A DNA stretch of 64,000 bases from Sulfurospirillum sp001602955. Lineage in GTDB: Bacteria; Campylobacterota; Campylobacteria; Campylobacterales; Sulfurospirillaceae. Below are positions 41,422-49,891 of the stretch, piece after piece; position 1 is the stretch's first letter, and each line of letters starts with the position of its first letter. The notes beneath the pieces are model-generated. The model did not search any database. It was not told where the DNA came from and saw only the letters and a program-made list of their open reading frames with translations. Both the position numbers and the translations under genes were made by a program. The stretch is from positions 124,001-188,000 of the forward strand of contig LVAC01000022.1 of NCBI GenBank assembly GCA_001602955.1. The letters are read 5' to 3'.

Positions 41422-42789
41422 ATGAATTGCGATACGAATTCTTCCGTACAACCTGTTTATTACAGGTATAAACGCTATGTTGTTTTTGCCGTTATTACGC
41501 TGGTAGCGTTATCGTTACCGTTTATTCGCATTGACGGCAATCACTTTTTTCTACTCAGCTTTGATAAAAAGCAGTTGCATCTCTTTTTTACGACATTTGA
41601 CATGCAAGAGCTTTATTTGATGCCTTTCGTCTTAATGCTCTTTTTCTTGAGTATTTTCTTTATTACGACGCTCGGAGGCCGTGTTTGGTGCGGTTGGTCC
41701 TGTCCGCAAACGATTTTTAGAATTATCTTTCGCGACTTTATCCAAACCAAACTACTCGGTATTCGTAAAAGTATCTCTAATAAACAAAAAGCACCTGAGG
41801 GCGATTTCTTCAAACGTTTTATCGCTGTTTTAATTTGGGCGTGTTTAGCACTTTTAGCCGCATCGAATTTTATGTGGTATTTCATTCCTCCGGAAGATTT
41901 TTTCGTCTACATACAAAATCCTGCGGAACATACCGTATTGTACGGTTTTCTTATTTGTGTCACGGCATTTCTCGTTTACGATATCACGTCTTTAAAAGAA
42001 AATTTCTGCGTTTACATTTGTCCGTACTCTCGTATTCAATCCGCACTTTTTGACGAAAATACGATTCAAACCATTTACGATGAAAAACGCGGCGGTCAAA
42101 TTTACGATAAAAAAGGCACTAAACTCGGAAGTAAACCGCCTTTGGCAACCGACGATTGTACCGGATGCGAAGCATGTGTTCGCGTCTGTCCGACACATAT
42201 CGATATTCGTAAAGGTATGCAATTAGAGTGTATTAACTGTTTAGAATGTGCCGATGCTTGTACACCGATTATGGCAAAACTCGGAAAACCTTCTCTGATT
42301 ACGTGGACCAGTGCCAATGCAGTGGAAAAAGGCGATAGAACGCATTATTTCCGCTTTCGAACGATTGCCTATATGGTTGCATTAACGATCGTCTTAATCG
42401 GATTGTTTGTCATGGGCAGTAAAAAAGAGTATATGCTCCTAAACATTAACCGAACAAGCCAACTCTATAAGATGGCCGACGACGGTAAAACGGTTGAAAA
42501 CGTTTATACGTTTCTTTTCCAAAATACCGATACCAAAGACCATGAATATTATTTCGATATTTCCAATAAAGAGATCAAAATCGATCAACCGAGCGAACCT
42601 TTTATGCTCAAAGCCGGTGCAAAGCTGAAAAAAGTCGTTATTCTTTCGTCTGCTCCGAAAGAACTCAAAGTGGAAGGAGAAGATTTACCGATTACGGTTA
42701 AAGCATACGCACTTGACGAAAAGAACAGAATCGTCGTTGATCGCAAAACTATCTTTATCTATCCTAAAAAAGGCGATATTCAGCCTTAA
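41422..42789 (+). CDS. ccoG: Cytochrome c oxidase accessory protein CcoG
   Basis: A 455-residue membrane ferredoxin (RdxA/FixG family) needed for copper delivery to cbb3-type oxidase, reducing Cu(II) in the model systems. About five helices. CGWSCPQT at residues 90-97 is a family signature, and two [4Fe-4S] clusters are bound by C246/C249/C252/C256 and C270/C273/C276/C280. The C-terminal immunoglobulin-like domain follows a last helix at about 315-335. No ccoNOQP genes are in the window. It probably shares a promoter with the resolvase-like gene. Confidence 0.95.
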   Translation: MNCDTNSSVQPVYYRYKRYVVFAVITLVALSLPFIRIDGNHFFLLSFDKKQLHLFFTTFDMQELYLMPFVLMLFFLSIFFITTLGGRVWCGWSCPQTIFRIIFRDFIQTKLLGIRKSISNKQKAPEGDFFKRFIAVLIWACLALLAASNFMWYFIPPEDFFVYIQNPAEHTVLYGFLICVTAFLVYDITSLKENFCVYICPYSRIQSALFDENTIQTIYDEKRGGQIYDKKGTKLGSKPPLATDDCTGCEACVRVCPTHIDIRKGMQLECINCLECADACTPIMAKLGKPSLITWTSANAVEKGDRTHYFRFRTIAYMVALTIVLIGLFVMGSKKEYMLLNINRTSQLYKMADDGKTVENVYTFLFQNTDTKDHEYYFDISNKEIKIDQPSEPFMLKAGAKLKKVVILSSAPKELKVEGEDLPITVKAYALDEKNRIVVDRKTIFIYPKKGDIQP

Positions 42790-42811
42790 TCTATCACCGT
42801 TATTCTCGGGT

Positions 42812-42839
42812 GCTACGCAACTTTTTTTGGTTGCGTAGC
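42812..42839 (+). terminator. Terminator after ccoG
   Basis: A perfect 10-bp stem, GCTACGCAAC and GTTGCGTAGC, with loop TTTTTTTG, then CTCTTTCTT. It lies 22 bp after ccoG and before the permease gene. Confidence 0.75.
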
Positions 42840-42862
42840 CTCTTTCTTAAGGAGCTTCACCG

Positions 42863-43816
42863 ATGATTTTATCGGATCGTATCAAAAATTTTCCTATTAT
42901 GATGTTTGCAATCGTGATGGGACTTTCGGGTTTGACTATCGTCTACCAAAAAGCCGCTTTATGGCTAGGATTTCCAGCATCGATCGCTACGTTATCGGTT
43001 GTAATCGTTACGGCTGTTTTTGCCGTTATCGTTACGCTGTACGGCCTTAAATGCCTCTTCTTTTTCGAAGAAGTCAAACACGAGTTTGCACATCCTATTC
43101 GAATTAATTTCTTTGCCGCTTTTTCGATCTCTTTATTGCTTCTTTCCATCGTGTATCACGATATACAGATCGAAGTAGCCCAAGACTTATGGTATGCGGG
43201 TGCGCTGATTCAAACGTTTCTGACATTTTATACGATTAGTTTTTGGATCACGAAAAATATGGAGATTACCCATTCCAATCCGGCATGGTTTATTCCTATC
43301 GTCGGTAATGTGATCGTTCCTATCGGAGGATTTGGATTTGTCGATTTGCATATCTTGATTTATTTCTTTTCGGTGGGAATTTTCTTTTGGATCATTTTAC
43401 TACCGATTATCGTCAATCGTATTATTTTCCACCATCAATTGGCACAAAAGTTTCTACCGACGCTGTTTATTTTGATCGCGCCTCCCGCCGTCGGCGTTAT
43501 TTCGTATCTCAAAATCACCGAGACATTTGATCTTTTCGCAAGTTTTCTTTACAGTATTGCCCTCTTTTTTTCATTTTTACTGCTTTTTATGATCAAAAAT
43601 TTTCTCAAATTGCAATTTTTTATATCATGGTGGGCTTTTACTTTTCCGCTAGCCGCTATGACCATCGCTTCTTTGGCAGTTTTTCATACAACGCACATAC
43701 CGTTCTACGGTATCATTGCTTCGTTTTTACTGATCGCTACGACGTTGGTTATTGCTTTTGTCGGCTACAAAACGCTCTATTATGTTTCCAAAAAAGAGAT
43801 CTGTATTGCAGAATAA
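42863..43816 (+). CDS. TDT/SLAC1-family anion or tellurite-resistance-type permease
   Basis: A 317-residue inner-membrane protein with ten hydrophobic segments, matching the TehA/SLAC1 layout. FPIMMFAIVMGLSGLTIVYQKAA is the typical first helix, NPAWFIPIVGNVIVPIGG the conserved helix 5 stretch. Family members pass anions such as sulfite, malate or chloride, or confer tellurite resistance; the substrate here is unclear. It has its own strong ribosome site (AAGGAG) and lies 47-73 bp after ccoG and its terminator. Confidence 0.85.
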   Translation: MILSDRIKNFPIMMFAIVMGLSGLTIVYQKAALWLGFPASIATLSVVIVTAVFAVIVTLYGLKCLFFFEEVKHEFAHPIRINFFAAFSISLLLLSIVYHDIQIEVAQDLWYAGALIQTFLTFYTISFWITKNMEITHSNPAWFIPIVGNVIVPIGGFGFVDLHILIYFFSVGIFFWIILLPIIVNRIIFHHQLAQKFLPTLFILIAPPAVGVISYLKITETFDLFASFLYSIALFFSFLLLFMIKNFLKLQFFISWWAFTFPLAAMTIASLAVFHTTHIPFYGIIASFLLIATTLVIAFVGYKTLYYVSKKEICIAE

Positions 43817-44234
43817 TTTTCTGCAATACGTTTCGCTTGTGTTGATCTTTTCTTTCCTTATTGCTTGCGACGGTTCGCAACACTCTTTTTCCCGTAAAAA
43901 CGATCCTGATTTCTACATGTCGCTCCATACGCCTTTGGCATTACAAAATCATACCGTCTTTTGCAAAACGATCGACGTTCAAAGGCTTTTCGAACAAGCA
44001 GGATTTATCCTAGACGCTTCTAAAAGAACCGGCATCATGCTTGAAAGCAGTTTAGATGCCAATCTTACATGTGCGCGCTCAAACATGCTGAAAGAATCTT
44101 ATATTCGCCTCACGCTATATCAAGACCGACAAGAATTCTATAAACTTCAACTTAACAAAACCGGAACGATGAACTGCGAGGATATAGAAACATTAATTGC
44201 AAAATTGAAAAAGGAAGTATTTCAAAAAAAGTAG
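43782..44234 (+). CDS. Small lipoprotein overlapping the permease gene
   Basis: A 150-residue protein of unknown function. A hydrophobic signal (YVSLVLIFSFLIAC) with lipobox LIAC is followed by a mostly hydrophilic mature part with two Cys (VFCKTID, LTCARSN). Start is uncertain: ATG at 43782 gives a long basic n-region; TTG at 43806, after AAGAGA, gives a more usual signal length. Either start lies within the permease 3' end. An 8-bp hairpin (43806-43826) covers that junction. Confidence 0.65.
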   Translation: MFPKKRSVLQNNFLQYVSLVLIFSFLIACDGSQHSFSRKNDPDFYMSLHTPLALQNHTVFCKTIDVQRLFEQAGFILDASKRTGIMLESSLDANLTCARSNMLKESYIRLTLYQDRQEFYKLQLNKTGTMNCEDIETLIAKLKKEVFQKK

Positions 44235-44237
44235 TGG

Positions 44238-44270
44238 CATTAAGACGGTTGTTTTTTAACCGTCTTAATG
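44238..44270. terminator. Bidirectional terminator between lipoprotein gene and rplT
   Basis: A perfect 13-bp stem, CATTAAGACGGTT and AACCGTCTTAATG, with loop GTTTTTT. It fills the 49-bp gap between the convergent lipoprotein gene and rplT. Confidence 0.8.
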
Positions 44271-44283
44271 TTAAAAAAGTCTA

Positions 44284-44637
44284 TTAAAGAGCTGCTTTTG
44301 CTTGTTTTACGACAACGGCAAACGCTTCAGGGTCATTCATAGCCATGTCGGCAAGAATTTTACGATCTAACTCGATATTGGCTTTATTAAGTGCATTGAT
44401 AAAACGAGAATAACTAATATCGTTTAAGCGGCATGCCGCATTAATTCTAGTAATCCAAAGTCTTCTAAAATCTCTTTTTTTCTGTTTTCTATCGCGAAAC
44501 GCGTATACGAGACTTCTTTCTAATTGCTCTTTCGCTTTTCTAAAGTGCTTTCTTCTTGCACTGTAGAAACCTCTCGCCATTTTTAAAATTTTCTTATGAC
44601 GTCTTCTTCGGACAATACCTGTTTTTACTCTTGCCAT
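44284..44637 (-). CDS. rplT: Ribosomal protein bL20
   Basis: Large-subunit protein, 117 residues, very basic. MARVKTGIVRRRRHKKILKMARGFYSARRKHFR is the canonical N-terminus and the C-terminal globular part has RLNDISYSRFINAL. Needed early in 50S assembly, and in E. coli a translational repressor of rpmI-rplT. Last gene of the thrS-infC-rpmI-rplT operon, 123 bp after rpmI. Confidence 0.98.
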   Translation of the reverse strand: MARVKTGIVRRRRHKKILKMARGFYSARRKHFRKAKEQLERSLVYAFRDRKQKKRDFRRLWITRINAACRLNDISYSRFINALNKANIELDRKILADMAMNDPEAFAVVVKQAKAAL

Positions 44638-44671
44638 TGTGTCTCCTTGACCAATATATTAATGTCGGTGT

Positions 44672-44687
44672 CTTGTATCAATACAAG
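44672..44687 (-). promoter_or_regulatory. Hairpin in the rpmI-rplT spacer
   Basis: A perfect inverted repeat CTTGTAT-CA-ATACAAG in the unusually long 123-bp spacer, with a further CCCCTTAA/TTGGGG-like G/C patch at 44692-44709. A regulatory or processing role in ribosomal protein expression is possible. Confidence 0.45.
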
Positions 44688-44760
44688 AACTTGCCCTCGT
44701 TTAAGGGGTACGCTGCATATAAACGATGAATGACTTTTTGTCAAAAACTTTAGCTGTAAA

Positions 44761-44955
44761 TTATGCTTGGCAAAGCATTAATTTAACGGATTTTTCGTCG
44801 CGAGCATCTACGGTTTTAGCCACTTTCAACCCACGCATTCTCTTCGTTGGTTTTTTCGTAAGAATATGACTTCTAAAAGCTGCGCCTCTTTTAATCTTAT
44901 TTTTACTTGCTCTAAAACGTTTTGCGGCACCGCGTACCGTTTTCATTTTCGGCAT
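44761..44955 (-). CDS. rpmI: Ribosomal protein bL35
   Basis: Large-subunit protein, 64 residues, with the conserved MPKMKTVRGAAKRFRASKNKIKRG and the KPTKRMRGL motif. It lies about 110 bp after infC in the classic order. Confidence 0.97.
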   Translation of the reverse strand: MPKMKTVRGAAKRFRASKNKIKRGAAFRSHILTKKPTKRMRGLKVAKTVDARDEKSVKLMLCQA

Positions 44956-45065
44956 GCTATCTCCTTAATATTGACTCTAAAAACGAGGAAAACCCCTCTA
45001 TTTTCTAGAAACCGGCTATTTTAGCAAAAAATTTCTTAGAGGGGATTAAAATGGAAGAGAAAACG

Positions 45066-45590
45066 CTATTTCTTAGGAGCTTTCGGTGTTACCAACATAT
45101 TAATATATCGACCTTCAAGCTTCGGTGTTTTTTCACGCTCGGCAATATCTTCAAGCAACGGCCAAAGGGTTTCTAAAACGTGCTCGCCGATTTCTGGATT
45201 GGACATTTCACGACCTTTAAGAAAAACTCTAAAACGTACGTGTTTACCTTCTTCAAGAAACTCCCTTGCATGTTTCACTTTATAGCTAATATCATTAGGA
45301 GCAATCTTGACCGAAAGCTTAATCTCTTTGATCTCAATGATCTTTTGATTCTTACGTGCTTCTTTAAGTTTTTTCTCTTGCTGGTATTTGAACTTACCGT
45401 AATTCATAATCTTGCAGACCGGCGGTTTCGCATCCGGTGCAATCAGAACCAGATCGAGTCCCAGTTCATCGGCTTTTGCAAGAGCCTCTTTACGAGAGAT
45501 GATACCGTATTGCATACCATCGTCTCCAATACATCTAACCTCTGCTGCTCTTATCTCCTCGTTTAGTATAACCTCTTTGTCTTTACTCAA
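45066..45590 (-). CDS. infC: Translation initiation factor IF-3 with TTG start
   Basis: Initiation factor, 174 residues. N domain with NEEIRAAEVRCIGDDGMQYGI, linker KKLKEARKNQK, and C domain with IKEIKLSVKIAPND and FRVFLKGREMSNPEIG. The start is TTG at 45590, sharing TTGA with the thrS stop. Rare start codons are typical of infC, where they let IF-3 limit its own translation; E. coli uses AUU. The coupling to thrS adds a second level of control. The TTG is a reading from the only sensible frame start. Confidence 0.95.
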   Translation of the reverse strand: MSKDKEVILNEEIRAAEVRCIGDDGMQYGIISRKEALAKADELGLDLVLIAPDAKPPVCKIMNYGKFKYQQEKKLKEARKNQKIIEIKEIKLSVKIAPNDISYKVKHAREFLEEGKHVRFRVFLKGREMSNPEIGEHVLETLWPLLEDIAEREKTPKLEGRYINMLVTPKAPKK

Positions 45591-47404
45591 AAGTGTACCT
45601 CACTCAGTTTCTCCTTTAGGGTTTTAATCAATTCAACTTTGCTCATATTATACTGTGTTCTTTCTCTTCTGTCACGTACGGCTACACTTTGCGCTTCTAC
45701 CTCCGCATCTCCGAGAACTAGAATCATCGGAACGCGCATTGTTTCCGCATTGCGAATACGTTTATTAAGGCTTTCGTTTTTTGATGAAATTTCCACATCG
45801 ATTCCTTCATCGATCAACTCATTTGCCAAAGCTTTTGCGTAAGCGACATGTTGATCGGAAATCGGTACGATTACCACTTGTGTCGGTGCAACAAAAAACG
45901 GTAATTCACCGGACGTATGCTCAATTAAAATACCGATAAAGCGTTCAAACGAACCTAAAATCGCTCGGTGTAACATCACGGGGCGTGCATGCTCGTTGTT
46001 TGCATCGACATACGAAATATCAAAGCGCTCCGGCAAGTTAAAGTCAACTTGAATCGTTCCGCACTGCCATTTACGCTTTAGGGCATCGGTGATTTTAATA
46101 TCGATTTTAGGGCCGTAGAATGCTCCGCCGCCTTCATCAATACCGTATTTGATACCGTTTTCATCCAATGCATTTTTTAAACCTTGCGTTGCCGCTTCCC
46201 AATATCGCTCATCGCCGATTGATTTTTCGGGACGTGTCGAAATTTCCATTTCGTAATGAAACCCAAACGTTTTCATAATAGAATCGACAAAACTCAAAAT
46301 TTCTAAAACGTTTTCTTTAATTTGATCCGGTGTACAGAAAATATGCGCATCATCTTGCGTAAATTCACGCACGCGAAATAGTCCGTGTAATACACCGCTT
46401 TTTTCATGGCGGTGCACGACGCCGTATTCAAAAAATTTCAGCGGTAAGTCACGATAACTTCGAACTTCACTTTGAAAAACTTTAATATGACCTAAACAGT
46501 TCATCGGCTTAATGCCGTATTCTGCTTCGTCAATCACGGTAAAATACATATTTTCGCCGTAATTTTGATAGTGACCGCTTATTTTCCATGCATCCGATTT
46601 CAAAATTTCAGGACCGCGTACGGGCTGATAACCGCGTTTTCGATGTGCCGTAAACAACAATTTCTCGAGTTTTGAACGAAGTCGTCCGCCGTTTGGCAAC
46701 CAAATCGGAAGTCCTGCACCAACCTCATCATCAAAGGTAAAAAGTTTAAGTTCGTTACCGATTTTTCGATGATCCCGCTTCTTTGCCTCTTCGATCATGG
46801 TGACATAATCTTTAAGACTCTCTTTATCTGCAAACGCTATTCCGTAGATACGCGTTAACATTTCGCGTTTCTCATCACCGCCTAAATAGGCACCCGCTAC
46901 TTTGATTAATTTGAAAAAACGTAAATATTTAGTATTGGGAACGTGAGGTCCGCGACAAAGGTCTTCAAAATCCCCTTGTTTATAGATGGAAACTTCACCC
47001 TCAGGGATACGAAGCAAGACTTCTTGCTTTAAGTCGTCATGGCTAAAATGCTTGAGTGCTTCCGTTTTGGTCGTATAAATCTTCTCTATCGGAAGTTTAG
47101 CATTGGCAAGTTCTGCCATTTTTTTCTCGATCTCTTTTAAATCGGCATCGCCGATCTTTTCATTGACGCGAAAATCGTAATAAAAGCCGTCTTCAATCAC
47201 AGGTCCGACAAAAAATTGGGCATCTTTATAGAGTGCTTTAATCGCTTGTGCCATTAAATGCGCACAAGAGTGACGAATCACTTCGATTGCCTCTTTAGAG
47301 TTGTCAAATACGATTTTGTTTTCGTAGATTTTAGAAGAATTAGCAGCGGTTTGCGTGTCGATGATGAGAGCACCTTCTTTGTAGGCTATAACATCATTCA
47401 TCAT
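45587..47404 (-). CDS. thrS: Threonyl-tRNA synthetase
   Basis: Class II synthetase, 605 residues, charging tRNA-Thr. TGS domain about 1-65, editing domain with HSCAHLMAQAIK (the HxxxH zinc-like site), motif 2 in FRVREFTQDDAHIFC, motif 3 in RAILGSFERF, and the C-terminal anticodon domain ending EKLSEVHF. ATG at 47404 has AAGGA 6 nt upstream. Preceded on the same strand by tRNA-Val, with a short CTCCC/GGGAG hairpin in the leader. No T-box is visible. Confidence 0.96.
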   Translation of the reverse strand: MMNDVIAYKEGALIIDTQTAANSSKIYENKIVFDNSKEAIEVIRHSCAHLMAQAIKALYKDAQFFVGPVIEDGFYYDFRVNEKIGDADLKEIEKKMAELANAKLPIEKIYTTKTEALKHFSHDDLKQEVLLRIPEGEVSIYKQGDFEDLCRGPHVPNTKYLRFFKLIKVAGAYLGGDEKREMLTRIYGIAFADKESLKDYVTMIEEAKKRDHRKIGNELKLFTFDDEVGAGLPIWLPNGGRLRSKLEKLLFTAHRKRGYQPVRGPEILKSDAWKISGHYQNYGENMYFTVIDEAEYGIKPMNCLGHIKVFQSEVRSYRDLPLKFFEYGVVHRHEKSGVLHGLFRVREFTQDDAHIFCTPDQIKENVLEILSFVDSIMKTFGFHYEMEISTRPEKSIGDERYWEAATQGLKNALDENGIKYGIDEGGGAFYGPKIDIKITDALKRKWQCGTIQVDFNLPERFDISYVDANNEHARPVMLHRAILGSFERFIGILIEHTSGELPFFVAPTQVVIVPISDQHVAYAKALANELIDEGIDVEISSKNESLNKRIRNAETMRVPMILVLGDAEVEAQSVAVRDRRERTQYNMSKVELIKTLKEKLSEVHF

Positions 47405-47455
47405 AGTAGATCCTTTACTTGTATGAACTCCCAAACCAACGGGAGAACAAAAAAA

Positions 47456-47531
47456 TGGTGGCCACGAAAGGATTCGAACCTTCGACCACTACCATGTCAA
47501 GGTAGTGCTCTACCAACTGAGCTACGCGACC
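47456..47531 (-). tRNA. tRNA-Val (GAC)
   Basis: A 76-nt cloverleaf on the minus strand. Acceptor stem GGTCGCG pairs with CGTGGCC using two wobbles; the anticodon stem CTACC/GGTAG encloses TTGACAT with anticodon GAC; the T loop is GGTTCGAATCC; CCA is encoded. It is the first element of the thrS operon. Confidence 0.95.
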
Positions 47532-47550
47532 GACTCATTTAAGAGCTGAG

Positions 47551-47556
47551 ATTATA
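47551..47556 (-). promoter_or_regulatory. Probable -10 of the tRNA-Val/thrS operon
   Basis: ATTATA on the plus strand (TATAAT on minus), 20 nt before the tRNA 5' end. An AT-rich stretch lies between it and the lspA 3' end. Confidence 0.6.
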
Positions 47557-47609
47557 CCAAAAAAAATTAAAAATGCAACTCTTTTTTGAAAAAATCTTTT
47601 GAAACCTTA

Positions 47610-48059
47610 TTATTTCGTAGAATTAGGGTGTTTCCACGTACGATACAAAATGCAAAGTACGCCCACGTCTATCATCACGTCGGCAAAATTAAAAACGGCA
47701 AAATTAAATCCGTAGTGCCAAAAAAAATAATCCACGACACCGCCGTGAATAAAACGATCGTAAATATTACTCAACGCCGCACCCGCGATCATACCGATCG
47801 CCGACGCATGCCCAAGGAGAACGTCACGGTGCATGGACAGATAGATTCCCAATACCGCGATTAATACGATTTGAAGGTATTTTAAATACTCCTCTAAAAA
47901 AGCAAACATCGAAAAAGCAACTCCCTTGTTAAACGTTAAGATGAGTGAAAAAAAATTGCCTTCCCAGCGAAAACCCTCCAAAAAAAGAAGCTTAATTGCC
48001 TGATCAACTCCAAAAACAAGGAGTCCCGCAGCACATAAAAAAATCCACGCTTTATTCAT
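47610..48059 (-). CDS. lspA: Lipoprotein signal peptidase LspA
   Basis: Inner-membrane aspartic protease, 149 residues, four helices, cleaving the signal peptide of prolipoproteins. The two catalytic Asp are in ALSNIYDRFIHGGVVDYF and FNFADVMIDVGV. N-terminal helix MNKAWIFLCAAGLLVFGVDQ holds the conserved D-Q pair. The gene start overlaps the glmM stop by 8 bp, as in other Campylobacterota. Confidence 0.95.
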   Translation of the reverse strand: MNKAWIFLCAAGLLVFGVDQAIKLLFLEGFRWEGNFFSLILTFNKGVAFSMFAFLEEYLKYLQIVLIAVLGIYLSMHRDVLLGHASAIGMIAGAALSNIYDRFIHGGVVDYFFWHYGFNFAVFNFADVMIDVGVLCILYRTWKHPNSTK

Positions 48060-49392
48060 TTAATGCACTTTTGAAAAAGGCAACGGCTTTTTCCATGGAT
48101 GCTTCCAAGACCTGTTCGTCTTTGCCTTCCAAAAGAATGCGCAAAAGATTTTCCGTTCCGGAATAACGAATCAATACCCGAAGTTGCTTACTTTGGAATT
48201 CTCGAATCAATGCATCATAGCCTTGGAGTTCTAAAAGCGGTATTTTGTTGTCGACTTTAAGATTGTGTTGTAACTGAGGATAGAGAATAAAAGGGTTGAA
48301 AAGTCGGCTGACTTTTTGTTTTTCCGTTAAAACACAGTGCATCACGGCAAGCGATGCGACGAGTGCATCGCCCGTTTTTGCAAAATCGGAAACGATAATA
48401 TGCCCGCTTTGTTCACCGCCGAAGTTAATGTTTTGTCGATACAGACACTCTAAAACGTTTTTATCTCCCACATCGCAGCGATACGTTTTGATGTTCGATT
48501 TAGCCAAATAATCTTCTAACGCCTGATTACTCATAACGGTAACGCAAACACCGTGATTCGTCAACCTGTTTTGGCTTTGTAAAAATGTTGCCAGTTTGCC
48601 GAGTAGCATATCGCCGTGGATCGGATTGCCGTTTTCGTCTACGACGACCAAACGATCTGCATCGCCGTCAAACGCAAACCCGATGTCGGCACGAAGTCTA
48701 CGTACTTCCTCGCCGAGTTCTTCAGGATGCAACGCACCGCAATTGAGATTGATATTGCTCCCGTTGGGGTCGTCGTTAATCATAATAACATCAGCCCCAA
48801 GCTCGCTAAAAACGGTCGGAGCGACTTTGTAAGCGGCTCCGTTGGCAGGATCTAGGACGATACGAAATCCTTTGAGCGTCAAGTGTTTTGGAAAAGAGTT
48901 TTTGATTTGAACGATGTAGCGTCCGATCACGTCATCGATCCGTTTGGATCTACCAATTTCAAATTCCGTTTTTTGGTTCTTTTCAATCAATTCGTCGTCA
49001 AAATAGATTTTTTCGATTTCTGCTTCTTCCGCCTCACCGAGTTTATTGCCGAGACTATCGAAAAATTTAATTCCGTTATCGGAAAACGGATTATGCGACG
49101 CACTAATCATGATACCCGCGTCACACCGCATATCTTCCGTTAAAAACGCGATCGCGGGCGTTGGCATCGGCCCGATTTGTCTTACGTCGTATCCCACTGC
49201 GGTCAGTCCGGACACAATCGCATTTTCGATCATATATCCACTACGTCTGGTATCTTTACCGACTAGGATTTTATTGGTAATCGAATTTTTACGAAAATAG
49301 ATACCCGCCGCCATCGCTAAACGCATTGCTAAAAAAGCACTCAGTTTTTTTCCCGCTTTTCCCCGAACGCCGTCGGTTCCGAATAATTTCAT
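48052..49392 (-). CDS. glmM: Phosphoglucosamine mutase GlmM
   Basis: Makes glucosamine-1-phosphate for peptidoglycan and LPS precursors. 446 residues. Active-site phosphoserine in GIMISASHNPFSDNGIKFF, metal loop DGDADRLVVVDENG, sugar loop GGEQSGHI, and the C-terminal phosphate-binding RYSGTENLLRI. MKLFGTDGVRGKAG is the canonical start. First gene of the glmM-lspA pair, divergent from the DUF6394-like gene. Confidence 0.96.
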   Translation of the reverse strand: MKLFGTDGVRGKAGKKLSAFLAMRLAMAAGIYFRKNSITNKILVGKDTRRSGYMIENAIVSGLTAVGYDVRQIGPMPTPAIAFLTEDMRCDAGIMISASHNPFSDNGIKFFDSLGNKLGEAEEAEIEKIYFDDELIEKNQKTEFEIGRSKRIDDVIGRYIVQIKNSFPKHLTLKGFRIVLDPANGAAYKVAPTVFSELGADVIMINDDPNGSNINLNCGALHPEELGEEVRRLRADIGFAFDGDADRLVVVDENGNPIHGDMLLGKLATFLQSQNRLTNHGVCVTVMSNQALEDYLAKSNIKTYRCDVGDKNVLECLYRQNINFGGEQSGHIIVSDFAKTGDALVASLAVMHCVLTEKQKVSRLFNPFILYPQLQHNLKVDNKIPLLELQGYDALIREFQSKQLRVLIRYSGTENLLRILLEGKDEQVLEASMEKAVAFFKSALNE

Positions 49393-49465
49393 AATGGATT
49401 CACCTTATACGATAAACTCTTAGGCGAATTGTAACAAAACTTTTTTAATCTTGACATGTAAACGG

Positions 49466-49471
49466 TATAAT
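49466..49471 (+). promoter_or_regulatory. Probable -10 element of the DUF6394/K+ channel unit
   Basis: TATAAT 33 nt before the ATG at 49504, next to an ACATGTAA copy (49454-49461). Confidence 0.5.
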
Positions 49472-49503
49472 AACCCTATTACATTGGGAGAATAGGACAC
49501 CAC

Positions 49504-49881
49504 ATGAACTTGGACAAAGTAATTTCCGGATTTTTTTTCATTCTGGCGATGACGCTCAATTTCGGATTTTTCTACGGCGATTTGTCGGATTTAGAACTGC
49601 ATAGCAAATACGAACTCTTTGCGGCATTGGTCGTGAACATCATTGCGACAACGCTCAAAATCGGTGATAAAACGCAATTGGGTTCGGTAATGCTCGCTAC
49701 GAGTCTGGTCGCGGATATTCAGCTGATTGCCTCGGCAACCGTTTGGACCATCGCGGTGTATGCGTATACGATCGATCGAGAAATCACTTCGATTATCGTC
49801 AGCTTAAGCGGCGGAGCTTTACTGGCCAACATAACCAGTGTTTTACTCTATATCGGCGATACGCTTAAATCCAAACGTTAA
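49504..49881 (+). CDS. DUF6394-like small membrane protein
   Basis: A 125-residue inner-membrane protein with three or four hydrophobic helices (about 5-25, 38-55, 60-90, 95-118). FGFFYGDLSDLELHSKYELFAALVVN is its most distinctive stretch. It looks like the DUF6394 family, found mainly in Campylobacterota and unstudied to my knowledge. It ends 10 bp before a K+ channel gene that follows in the same transcript, so an accessory role for that channel is inferred. Confidence 0.75.
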   Translation: MNLDKVISGFFFILAMTLNFGFFYGDLSDLELHSKYELFAALVVNIIATTLKIGDKTQLGSVMLATSLVADIQLIASATVWTIAVYAYTIDREITSIIVSLSGGALLANITSVLLYIGDTLKSKR

Positions 49882-49891
49882 AGGGCTCTTT

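Noticed and set aside
47432..47455. Possible T-box or riboswitch before thrS
   Set aside because: Only a 5-bp CTCCC/GGGAG hairpin is present; no T-box sequence or specifier loop, and the leader is too short.
49451..49471. TTGACA at 49451-49456 as -35 for the TATAAT at 49466
   Set aside because: Spacing is only 9 bp, too short for sigma-70; the TTGACA overlaps an ACATGTAA copy instead.
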